Shown here piece by piece: positions 25,186 through 32,610 of a stretch of DNA of 64,000 nt. The position numbers and the translations under genes are program-made. Source of the DNA: Actinoplanes sp. N902-109 (GTDB lineage: Bacteria; Actinomycetota; Actinomycetes; Mycobacteriales; Micromonosporaceae); the NCBI RefSeq assembly GCF_000389965.1, contig NC_021191.1, forward strand, positions 4,899,501 through 4,963,500, written 5' to 3'. The notes under the pieces were generated by a model. It made no database searches and was not told the DNA's origin. It was given only the letters and a program-made list of their open reading frames with translations. The stretch's first letter is position 1. The number at the start of each line of letters is the position of its first letter.

Positions 25186-26223
25186 GTGCCGACAAACCCG
25201 CCGCTGCTCCTGGTGCTCGACGGCAACAGCCTGCTGCACCGGGCCTACCACGCGGGCGCCGGCGACGGCTGGAGCGACCACGACGGGCGGCCGATCTGGG
25301 CGCTGCGCGGGCTGGTCGGCTTCATCGCGCGGGCGGCGGCCTACCTGCGGCCCGACGCGCTGATCGTGGGGTTCGACTGCCCGCACGACTCGGCGCGGCG
25401 GGACGACTACCCGGGATACAAGGCGCACCGCCCGGAGAAGGCCGCTGACCTGGCCGAGCAGATCCTGGGCGCGCCCGCGCTGCTCACCGCCGCCGGGGTG
25501 CGCACCCTGTGCCCACCGGCCTACGAGGCCGACGACGTGCTGGCCAGCTCGGCCGCCACGGCCCGGGCCGCCGGCTGGCGCTCGGTGCTGATGACCAGCG
25601 ACCGGGATGCGTTCGCGCTGATCGACGAGGCCACCTCGGTGCTGCGGGTACGCAACGGCGGCTTCGACGAGGCGATGCTGGTCGACGCGGCCGGGCTGGT
25701 CGAGCTGTGCGGCGTCGAGCCCTGGCAGTACCGCGACTTCGCCGCCCTGCGCGGCGACCCGTCGGACAACCTGCCCGGCGTGCGCGGCTTCGGCGAGACG
25801 ACCGCGGCCAAGCTGCTGGCGGCGTTCGGATCGATCGACACGGTGTGGGCGGCGCTGGACTCCGGTCAGGGCCACCTGGTCCGCGAGGCGGTCGGGGACG
25901 CCGCCGCCAAGCAGCTCGGCGCCGCCGGCGTACGCGAGGTCGTGGAGCGCAACCAGCGGCTCATGCGGATGCGCACCGACCTGCCGGTGCCCGACCTGGA
26001 GTCGGCGCGGTTGCCGCTGAGCCTGGCGACCTTCCGCACGGCGCTGCGGGCCCGCGGCATCAACCTGGGGCCGTCGCTGTGGGCGCTGACCGGTGGGGTG
26101 CCGCCGCAGCGCGACCCGTCACCGCGCGAGGAGGACCCGATCCCCGACCTGCGCCCGTGGGTGATCCGCGGCGGCATGAGCGGCCGGCGCGACCCGACCC
26201 CGGGACAGCTGAGCCTGTTCTAG
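25186..26223 (+). CDS. Stand-alone 5'-3' exonuclease with C-terminal clamp-binding motif
   Basis: A 345-residue FEN-type nuclease homologous to the N-terminal domain of DNA polymerase I. LLVLDGNSLLHRAYHA, VGFDCPHDSARRDDYPGYKA, AYEADDVLASSAATA and LMTSDRDAFALID supply the metal-binding acidic residues. The helix-hairpin-helix DNA-binding part is GDPSDNLPGVRGFGETTAAK. The extra C-terminal 60 residues are proline/arginine-rich and end exactly in GQLSLF, a good match to the sliding-clamp-binding consensus QL(S/D)LF. Such proteins remove RNA primers or flaps. The GTG start follows the LLM gene by nine bases, so they may be co-transcribed. Confidence 0.9.
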   Translation: MPTNPPLLLVLDGNSLLHRAYHAGAGDGWSDHDGRPIWALRGLVGFIARAAAYLRPDALIVGFDCPHDSARRDDYPGYKAHRPEKAADLAEQILGAPALLTAAGVRTLCPPAYEADDVLASSAATARAAGWRSVLMTSDRDAFALIDEATSVLRVRNGGFDEAMLVDAAGLVELCGVEPWQYRDFAALRGDPSDNLPGVRGFGETTAAKLLAAFGSIDTVWAALDSGQGHLVREAVGDAAAKQLGAAGVREVVERNQRLMRMRTDLPVPDLESARLPLSLATFRTALRARGINLGPSLWALTGGVPPQRDPSPREEDPIPDLRPWVIRGGMSGRRDPTPGQLSLF

Positions 26224-27323
26224 GCGATGGTGCGCAGGTCGAGGCTGTGCCGTACGAAGGTCTCCAGGTTGCCGGTCGACCATGACAGCACGCCGTTGCG
26301 ATAGGCGATCTGGCCCGCGTCCGGGCTGACCTGCACGGTCCGCCGGGTCCTGATCTCGTAGACCAGCAGCTCGGCGTTGCCGGTCAGCTCGGAGTTCGCA
26401 TTGATCGTGGTGTAGACCTGGAACCGGCCCAGCGGCGCCACGTCGGTGATCTCGGTGGCGGCGGTGTCCCCGGCCACATCCACCCGGGCGCTGCCGTCGG
26501 GACGCATCAGCTCGATCCGGCTGTAGCCGTCGTCGTCGAGCGACACGACCTGGCACCACTGCGGGCTGCACGACGTCTCGGCCTTGCGGGTCGGGGTCAC
26601 CGGCACGTCCTTGCCGGTGACCAGGTTGCGCAGGGTGGTGGTGCCGCTCGTGCTGGTCGCGCCGTCGACCAGCCAGGGCCAGCCGGCCAGGCGCCACGAA
26701 CCCCGCTCGGGCTGGACCGCCACCGCGCCGCCGGCCAGCGGCACCGACCGTACCTCCGTGCCGGCGTTCGCACCGCTCGCCACCCAGCGCACCCGGCCGT
26801 CGGCGATCAGCAGGTCGTTCTCCGAGCGGTAGAAACGCACCAGCCCGGTGTCGCCGGTCAGCCGGTGCGCCCGGCCGCTCCGCAGCGAGCCGGTCCACAG
26901 CTGCAGACCGCCGTGGTCGGTGCGCTCGAACCAGGCCAGCGTGTCCCCCGCCACGGTGCCGCTCTGGAACGACGGGTTCTGCGCGGTGGGCAGGCTGCGC
27001 AGCTCCCGGGTGCGGCCGGTGCCGTCACGCACCAGCAGCCGCAGCGCCCTGCCGTCCTTGCTGGGCGCGGTGCCGACCGAGGTGGCGGCGTCGACGAACA
27101 GATCGGGCTCGTACGCGGTGCCGTCGGCCAGGGTGGCCGGCAGGGCGGCCTTCGCGGCGGCGGGCCAGGCCAGCGCGACCGGGGCCGGGGCGGACTGATG
27201 TCCCTGGGCGGCCGGCGGCAGCGCCAGCAGCAGGCCACCCGCGGCCAGCGCGGCGACCAGACCCGAATATGCCCGCAGACCTCTCACCACGAGAGGTACG
27301 GCCCGGGGCGGCCCGCGGTTCAA
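26220..27323 (-). CDS. Secreted beta-propeller-like protein
   Basis: A protein of about 367 residues with an N-terminal hydrophobic export signal (LRAYSGLVAALAAGGLLLAL). It then has repeated strand-rich blocks such as GGLQLWTGSLRSGRAHRLTG, GWPWLVDGATSTSGTTTLRN and FQVYTTINANSELTGNAELL, suggesting a TolB/WD40-like propeller. A cysteine pair (SCSPQWC) may form a disulfide outside the cell. The TTG at 27323 overlaps the peptidase stop; GTG codons at 27290 and 27287 are alternatives that leave a shorter signal. It ends the long minus-strand RiPP operon, so a role in export or immunity is possible but unproven. Confidence 0.65.
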   Translation of the reverse strand: MNRGPPRAVPLVVRGLRAYSGLVAALAAGGLLLALPPAAQGHQSAPAPVALAWPAAAKAALPATLADGTAYEPDLFVDAATSVGTAPSKDGRALRLLVRDGTGRTRELRSLPTAQNPSFQSGTVAGDTLAWFERTDHGGLQLWTGSLRSGRAHRLTGDTGLVRFYRSENDLLIADGRVRWVASGANAGTEVRSVPLAGGAVAVQPERGSWRLAGWPWLVDGATSTSGTTTLRNLVTGKDVPVTPTRKAETSCSPQWCQVVSLDDDGYSRIELMRPDGSARVDVAGDTAATEITDVAPLGRFQVYTTINANSELTGNAELLVYEIRTRRTVQVSPDAGQIAYRNGVLSWSTGNLETFVRHSLDLRTIA

Positions 27324-29137
27324 TCCTTCAGGTGGGTGGCCAAAAACCGTTCGACCGCGGCGTAGTACGTCTCCCGGTTCTGCGGCCGGACCAGGCCGTG
27401 CCCCTCGTCCGGGAACAGCAGATACTCGTACGGCACCCCGTTGCGGCGCAGCGCCTCGACGATCTGCTCGGCCTCGGCGCGCGGCACCCGTACGTCGTTC
27501 GCACCATGAGCGACCAGCACCGGAATCGTGATGTCCGCGGCGCGGAACAACGGCGAGCGCTCCCGCAGCAGGTCCGCCTCGGTTGCCGGGTCACCGACGT
27601 GGGCGTGCATGAACCCGGTCAGCGGCGTACGGTACGGCGCGCCCGCCGCGAGCAGCGTCAGCAGGTTCGACGGCCCGCACAGGTCCACCGCGCAGGCGAA
27701 CGCCGCCGGGGTGAACGCCGCACCGGCCAGCGCCGCGTACCCGCCGTACGACTGGCCCATGATCGCCACCCGGGCGGGGTCGACCGCGCCGGTTGCCGCC
27801 AGGTGGGCGACCGCGTCGAGCAGGTCGGTCAGCATCGCCGCACCCCACTGCTTGGCGCCCAGGTTGCGGAAGTGCTTGCCGTAACCGGTGGAGCCGCGGA
27901 AGTTGACCTGGACGCAGGCGTACCCGCGGTTCGCCAGCAGCTGGGCCTCCTCGTCGAAGCCGAAGAAGGTGCGCGCCCACGGGCCGCCGTGCACGTTGAC
28001 GACCGCGGGCAGGTTGCGGCGTTCGGCTCCGGCCGGCCAGGTGACGTAGCCGTGCACGGCCACCCCGTCCCGGGCGGTGAACGCGAACGGCTCCATCCGG
28101 GCGAGGGGGTAGTCGTCCAGGGCGGGCTGGTGGTTGAAGAGGTACAGCAGGTCGCTGGTGCTGTGGTCGTACAGGTAGTAGAGCAGCGGATCGGCCCCGG
28201 TGACCACCGTCAGCGACCAGAACCGGCCGGACCGGTCGCTGCGGTCCGGGTAGATCTCCCCGTCGATGCCGCGCATCCGCAGATCGGCGCGCACCCGGGC
28301 GACGTCCTTGGCGTAGCCCTCGTCGAGGAACACCCACTCGTCGCGCTCCGCCGCGATCACCACCGCCTGCGGTTCGTTGGTCCGTGGGTCGAACTCCACC
28401 TGCCGGATGTCGTACGCGGGGTCGCCGGCCAGCCAGGTGCGCCGGCCGGTGGCGACGTCGACGGCGTACAGCTGACCGGCTTCGGCATCGATGGAGGACA
28501 CCAGGTAGGCGGTCGCGCCGCTGCGGTCGTACCCGAGGATCCGGGTGGTCAGCACGTCCTCGTACGGCACCTCCAGCCAGGGCTCACCGCCCAGGTGGAT
28601 GGTCAGGCCGCCGTCGGCGCGCATCACGGTGCCACCGCGCACCCGCAGGTCGGTGTCGACGATCCAGCCGAGGTACCCGGGGTTGTCGGCGACCTTGGTG
28701 AGCTCGCCGGTGCCGATGTCGAGGCGGTACACGTCGTGCAGGTGCGCTTTCTCGAGATTGAGGCCGAGCAGGATCGTGTCCGGGTGCCACCGGTTGTGCG
28801 CCAGAACCCGGGTCTGGACCTTCGGGTACGGGGTGACGCACCGTTCCTCGCGCGTCGCCAGATCCACCAGGTGGAGCCGCCAGCCCTCGTCCCCGCCGGC
28901 GTCGCGCAGGAAGAAGACGGTGCGGTCGTCGTGGCAGACACCGTACGCACGGATCCCCCGGCCGCGGTCGCGGGTCACCGGGGTCGCCGCGTCCGGGTCG
29001 TCGACCGGCGCGGTCCACAGGTTGAGCACCCCGTCGTCCGGTGCGAGGAAGAACAGCCGGGTGCCGTCCGGGGAGACCTCGGGCTTGAGCCGTTGCGGGC
29101 TGGCGAACAGCAACGGCCGCGGGATCTCAGCGATCAT
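27320..29137 (-). CDS. S9-family prolyl oligopeptidase-like serine peptidase
   Basis: A 605-residue two-domain peptidase: an N-terminal propeller (SPQRLKPEVSPDGTRLFFLA through repeated strands to about residue 340) and an alpha/beta-hydrolase domain. VNVHGGPWARTFFGF gives the oxyanion region, IMGQSYGGYAALAG the serine nucleophile, VAHGANDVRVPRAEAEQIVE the aspartate and FPDEGHGLVRPQNRE the histidine. No signal peptide is visible, so it should be cytoplasmic. The ATG at 29137 overlaps the FAD enzyme stop (ATGA). Position in the RiPP operon suggests it removes the leader or trims the modified peptide; in other systems S9 enzymes do both. Confidence 0.88.
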   Translation of the reverse strand: MIAEIPRPLLFASPQRLKPEVSPDGTRLFFLAPDDGVLNLWTAPVDDPDAATPVTRDRGRGIRAYGVCHDDRTVFFLRDAGGDEGWRLHLVDLATREERCVTPYPKVQTRVLAHNRWHPDTILLGLNLEKAHLHDVYRLDIGTGELTKVADNPGYLGWIVDTDLRVRGGTVMRADGGLTIHLGGEPWLEVPYEDVLTTRILGYDRSGATAYLVSSIDAEAGQLYAVDVATGRRTWLAGDPAYDIRQVEFDPRTNEPQAVVIAAERDEWVFLDEGYAKDVARVRADLRMRGIDGEIYPDRSDRSGRFWSLTVVTGADPLLYYLYDHSTSDLLYLFNHQPALDDYPLARMEPFAFTARDGVAVHGYVTWPAGAERRNLPAVVNVHGGPWARTFFGFDEEAQLLANRGYACVQVNFRGSTGYGKHFRNLGAKQWGAAMLTDLLDAVAHLAATGAVDPARVAIMGQSYGGYAALAGAAFTPAAFACAVDLCGPSNLLTLLAAGAPYRTPLTGFMHAHVGDPATEADLLRERSPLFRAADITIPVLVAHGANDVRVPRAEAEQIVEALRRNGVPYEYLLFPDEGHGLVRPQNRETYYAAVERFLATHLKD

Positions 29138-30435
29138 GTCCGGGTCCTCAACCATCTCGACAGGTGGGGGAACTGGGCGACCGCCTCGCGCGTGCCGGCC
29201 GGCGGCGGTCCGGCGGCGGGCAACGGCGCGGGGGCGGCGGAGTTGAGCGTCTGGATCCGGAAGAACGCGTTGATCAGCGCGGGATTGCCGAGCAGCGCCC
29301 GCACGGGCAGCATCCGGGAGGCTCTGCCCCCGGCGCCGCCGCCGGTGGCCATCCGCCAGGCCGGTTCGGCCTCGGCTGCGACGGCAGCCTGCAGCTCCTC
29401 GGCCCGGCTGTGCGCCGGCAGCTCGCGAGCCAGGCGCAGCACGCTGAGCGCGGCCACCGACATGCCGTGCGAGTGCACCGGATTCGTCGCCGTCAGCGCG
29501 TCGCCGAGGACCAGCAGACCCTCGGTGGGCGCGCGGCGTTCGTAGAAGCGGCGGCGGTCAGCCGCGATCCGGTACGGGCGCACGCCGTCGATCGGGCAAG
29601 CCGCCGCGAGCAGGTCGGCCAGGATCGGGGAACCGAGTTCGGCGAGGCACGCCGCGAATCCGGCCCCGGTGACGGGTGGCTCGTTGCCGCGGGTGCCCGT
29701 CAGGGTGACGATCCACCGGCCGTCCTCGATGGGGAACAGCGTCGCGCCGTGCCCCTCCGAGCCGTCGGGCCGGGGGCGTGGGTGCAGCATGATCGCCGGC
29801 ATCTCCCGGGTCAGGCCGGGCGGTGCCTGATACAGCCTGGTCGAGTAGGCCAGGCCGCAGCCTGCGGTCTGCTCCTCGACCGGGGCACCGCCGAGCGCCG
29901 CCAGCCACCGCGGTGCCCGGGACCGCCGCCCGGTCGCATCCACCACCAGGTCCGCGACCAGCGGCACCGGCTGCCCGTCCGGACCGGCCACCACCGCCCC
30001 GGTCACCCGGGTGGCGTCGCCGGTCAGCCCGAGCACCCGGGTCTGCTCCCGTACGGTGATCCCGGGTGCCGACAGTGCCCGGCGGCGCACCACGCCGTCG
30101 AGCAGCCAGCGGCTGACCGAGATCACGAAGTTGTCCGTCGCCAGCCGGCCGAACCAGCCCTCCCGGCTGAGAATCAGCGCGTCCCCGGTCAGGTCCCGCC
30201 GGTGTGCCCCGGCCGCGAGCAGCTCGTCGATGGTGCCCGGCACCACCTCGTCGAGCGCCCGGGCACCGCCGGTCACCAGCACGTGGTTGTGGTGGGCCTG
30301 CGGCAGCCCCGGCCGGGGCAACGGTCCGGCCGGATAGCGGCCCGCCTCGACCAGCACGACCGTGGCGTGCCGGGCCAGCGCCCGGGCCGCGAGCACCCCG
30401 GCGAAGCCGCCGCCGAGCACCAGCGCGGTCCTCAT
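29134..30435 (-). CDS. FAD-dependent oxidoreductase of the RiPP operon
   Basis: A 433-residue flavoprotein with a monooxygenase/halogenase-like layout. The FAD motif ALVLGGGFAGVLAARALARH starts it, DLVVDATGRRSRAPRWLAAL is the second conserved block, and GLLVLGDALTATNPVHSHGM is the GD motif binding the ribityl chain. The halogenase marker WxWxIP was not seen, so hydroxylation, epoxidation or desaturation fits better than chlorination. The ATG at 30435 lies one base after the PqqD-like gene, and its stop overlaps the peptidase start. It may act on the precursor peptide core; an unrelated small-molecule role cannot be excluded. Confidence 0.8.
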   Translation of the reverse strand: MRTALVLGGGFAGVLAARALARHATVVLVEAGRYPAGPLPRPGLPQAHHNHVLVTGGARALDEVVPGTIDELLAAGAHRRDLTGDALILSREGWFGRLATDNFVISVSRWLLDGVVRRRALSAPGITVREQTRVLGLTGDATRVTGAVVAGPDGQPVPLVADLVVDATGRRSRAPRWLAALGGAPVEEQTAGCGLAYSTRLYQAPPGLTREMPAIMLHPRPRPDGSEGHGATLFPIEDGRWIVTLTGTRGNEPPVTGAGFAACLAELGSPILADLLAAACPIDGVRPYRIAADRRRFYERRAPTEGLLVLGDALTATNPVHSHGMSVAALSVLRLARELPAHSRAEELQAAVAAEAEPAWRMATGGGAGGRASRMLPVRALLGNPALINAFFRIQTLNSAAPAPLPAAGPPPAGTREAVAQFPHLSRWLRTRT

Positions 30436-30436
30436 C

Positions 30437-30718
30437 TCACGCCGCGACCTTCTCGTCGAGCATGCCCTGCTCCACCATGGTGTCCAGGAACCGGGCGACG
30501 TCGATGCCGATCCGCTCGCGCGCCACCGCCGTGCTCGCGCCGTAGAGCAGGCGCAGCCGGGTGACCACGGTGTCGCGGTCGTCGCCGTCGGCCACCAGCA
30601 TCCAGATCCGGGCCGCCGAGGGGTTGAGCGACCGGAACTCCCCGGTCGCGGTGTGGTACAGCGAAACCCCGTCGGGGGTCTCGTTCCAGATGACGTCCTC
30701 ACTGATGTGCAGGGACAC
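30437..30718 (-). CDS. PqqD-family RiPP recognition protein
   Basis: A 93-residue protein with the PqqD/RRE winged-helix plan: three strands (HISEDVIWNETPDGVSLYHT), then EFRSLNPSAARIWMLVADGD and helices ending FLDTMVEQGMLDEKVAA. Such domains hold the leader peptide and present it to the modifying enzymes. The GTG at 30718 has GGAGG upstream and overlaps the radical SAM gene by 20 bases, so it is translated with it. A dedicated RRE next to a radical SAM/SPASM enzyme is strong evidence for peptide modification. Confidence 0.85.
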   Translation of the reverse strand: MSLHISEDVIWNETPDGVSLYHTATGEFRSLNPSAARIWMLVADGDDRDTVVTRLRLLYGASTAVARERIGIDVARFLDTMVEQGMLDEKVAA

Positions 30719-32180
30719 TGTCCGGCCTCCTCGGCATCGGCGTGATGGGCAGCAGCTCGCCGGGGCGGATCGCCGGGGCGGGCGGCGGGACGTAGGTCTT
30801 CCACTGGTCGAAGACCTCGTGCACGGCACCGCCGGCGACCATCCGCGGCACCGTCATGGCCTGGTCGTCGGCGGCGATCTCGGCGCGGCTGATCCCGGCC
30901 TCCTGCCACAGCTGGGTGATCACGCCGTGCCGCAGGATCCGGCAGTAGTGCCGGTCGTTGACCCGCAGGTCACCGGAGAGCGACAGGTGGGTGGCCCGGC
31001 AGCCGCCACCGCAGTTGGGCTTGATGTAGCACTTCGCACAGTCGGCGTGGTACTCCCCGCCGAAGACGGTGCTGCGCCGCATCGGGCCGAGCACCGGTCC
31101 GGCGAAGATGTCGGCGAGGCGCTGACGACGCACGTTGCCGGCGTGTTCGCGGGTGCCGGTGACGAGCTTGCACGGATAGACGTCGCCCAGCGAGTTGATG
31201 TAGATCTCGTTGCCACCCATGCCGCAGTTGCCCTTCACCGAGCACGGGCTGATCGGGCGCGGGCCGTCCGGGCGCAGCTTGCCGGCCACCGGCGAGGTCC
31301 ACACCAGCTGTTGCACGCGCAGGTGATCGGTCCAGCCGAAGTCGTAGGTGTCGGATGCGCCACGACCGATCTCGCTGTGGTTCATCAGCCGCACGCTGTG
31401 CACGTCGAGGCCCTCGACGAACACCGCGAAGTCCTCGAGCTCGTCGATGTTCTCCGACGTCATGATGTGATTGATGCGCGGCACCACCCCGGCAGTGTTG
31501 AGCATCTGCAGCGCCTTGTACGTCTTGGCGAACATGCCCTTGCCGCGGGTGCGGTCGTGCGTCTCCGCGGTGCCGCCGTCGACGCTGACGATGACGGCGT
31601 CGAACAGCTCGGCGAAGCGGTCGGCGATCCGCTGGTTCCGGATCATCGTGGCGTTCGTGATGATGTTGACCAGCAGGCCGCAGGCGCGGGCGTGCTCGAC
31701 AACGGTGAACAGGTCCTTGCGCAGCATCGGCTCGCCACCGGTGAACACGATGGTCTGCGAGCCGAGCGCGGCGATCTGCTCGACCAGGTCCATCGACTCG
31801 GCGGTGTTCATCTCACCGGGCAGGCACTTCTCCGACGAGGCGTAGCAGTACGGGCAGCGCAGGTTGCAGCCGTCGGTGATGGCGTAGTAGGCGATGGTCA
31901 GCGGTGCCTCGCGGACGGTCACCTGCGGGCGGTGACCGTTGAAGTAGACCACCCAGTTGAGGATGAGCTTGGCCAGCGTGCGCTCGGCATGATCGCCGGG
32001 CTCGATCGGCGCGGGCTCCCCGGCCGCCAAGGCCCGCAGGATGCCGAACTCCGCGGCGGTGAGCAGGCATCGGGCGCCGACCTGCGGGTTGATCACGAGG
32101 TGGTGGTCGCCGTGCACGAAGTACGTCAGGTCCTCGGGCACGTCGAACAGGCTGCGGTTCTGGAGCAGTTTCCCGCGCAT
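30699..32180 (-). CDS. Radical SAM/SPASM peptide-modifying enzyme
   Basis: A 493-residue radical SAM maturase. Residues 1-95 look like a fused winged-helix recognition domain. The cluster motif is TDGCNLRCPYCYASSEKC (CX3CX2C), followed by IVFTGGEPMLRKDLF. The C-terminal SPASM domain has cysteines in CSVKGNCGMGGNEIYINSLG, VYPCK, CAKCYIKPNCGGGC and HYC, enough for two auxiliary clusters. This set is typical of enzymes forming thioether or carbon-carbon cross-links in peptides. The ATG at 32180 has a very strong AAGGAGG. The precursor gene lies just upstream, separated by a 13-bp hairpin. Confidence 0.92.
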   Translation of the reverse strand: MRGKLLQNRSLFDVPEDLTYFVHGDHHLVINPQVGARCLLTAAEFGILRALAAGEPAPIEPGDHAERTLAKLILNWVVYFNGHRPQVTVREAPLTIAYYAITDGCNLRCPYCYASSEKCLPGEMNTAESMDLVEQIAALGSQTIVFTGGEPMLRKDLFTVVEHARACGLLVNIITNATMIRNQRIADRFAELFDAVIVSVDGGTAETHDRTRGKGMFAKTYKALQMLNTAGVVPRINHIMTSENIDELEDFAVFVEGLDVHSVRLMNHSEIGRGASDTYDFGWTDHLRVQQLVWTSPVAGKLRPDGPRPISPCSVKGNCGMGGNEIYINSLGDVYPCKLVTGTREHAGNVRRQRLADIFAGPVLGPMRRSTVFGGEYHADCAKCYIKPNCGGGCRATHLSLSGDLRVNDRHYCRILRHGVITQLWQEAGISRAEIAADDQAMTVPRMVAGGAVHEVFDQWKTYVPPPAPAIRPGELLPITPMPRRPDSVPAHQ

Positions 32181-32198
32181 CGGCGCCTCCTTTCCACA

Positions 32199-32228
32199 AG
32201 GGGGCGGCCCGCTGCCGGGCCGCCCCCT
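32199..32228 (-). terminator. Strong intercistronic hairpin between precursor and radical SAM genes
   Basis: A perfect 13-bp inverted repeat with arms AGGGGGCGGCCCG and CGGGCCGCCCCCT and a 4-base loop. It starts nine bases after the precursor stop. No U-run follows on the minus strand. It should act as a partial terminator or 3' stabiliser, so that the short precursor message is more abundant than the enzyme message. Confidence 0.75.
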
Positions 32229-32237
32229 GACGGTGAA

Positions 32238-32504
32238 CTAGTTCGCGGCCTGACCGGCGCCGGACCAGATCGCGCACGCGCACAGCATCGCCGCGTCGAG
32301 TTCCTGACCGGTGGCCTCCGGGGTGGACCAGTCCTGCGAATGGGCGGCGACGTCCGGGAACAGCGCCACGAGCCGGTTCTTGGTGGAGATCAGCACCTCG
32401 GTCTCCTGCTGGGTCAGGCTGGCGTAGAACTCCTCGAGCTCGGGCGACATCGGACCGCCGATGATGCCCGCCTCACGCAGTGCCGCCGCCGAGTTGTACG
32501 TCAT
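32238..32504 (-). CDS. RiPP precursor peptide A
   Basis: An 88-residue peptide. The leader is acidic and helical (AAALREAGIIGGPMSPELEE, YASLTQQETEVLISTKNRL, then FPDVAAH). The probable core is the C-terminal part, with AMLCACAIWSGAGQAAN at the end, two cysteines and several small or hydroxylated residues. Position between TfuA and the radical SAM enzyme, AAGGA at the right distance before the ATG, and the following hairpin all fit a precursor. Leader positions match the 59-residue peptide at 38177. The cleavage site and modified residues cannot be read directly. Confidence 0.82.
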   Translation of the reverse strand: MTYNSAAALREAGIIGGPMSPELEEFYASLTQQETEVLISTKNRLVALFPDVAAHSQDWSTPEATGQELDAAMLCACAIWSGAGQAAN

Positions 32505-32528
32505 TTTTCCGTTCCTTTCGACGAAGAG

Positions 32529-32543
32529 CGGAAGTAACTTCCG
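32529..32543. promoter_or_regulatory. Perfect palindrome upstream of the precursor gene
   Basis: CGGAAGTAACTTCCG: 7-bp arms around one central base, 25 bases before the precursor ATG. It could be an operator for a cluster regulator, or form a hairpin in the leader of the precursor message. The same sequence was not noticed elsewhere in the locus. Confidence 0.4.
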
Positions 32544-32580
32544 GTGCTTCGAGAATGCGGTTCGGCAATGGTTCGGCACA

Positions 32581-32598
32581 ACCCCATGAATGTGGGGT
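32581..32598 (-). other. Hairpin between TfuA and precursor genes
   Basis: ACCCCA and TGGGGT arms around a 6-base loop, 13 bases downstream of the TfuA stop. On the minus strand no U-run follows. It may be a processing or partial stop point separating the YcaO/TfuA message from the precursor message. Confidence 0.4.
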
Positions 32599-32610
32599 GG
32601 AAAAGAAAAC

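Noticed and set aside
29134..30435. Tryptophan-type halogenase
   Set aside because: FAD motifs are present but the WxWxIP halogenase signature was not seen.
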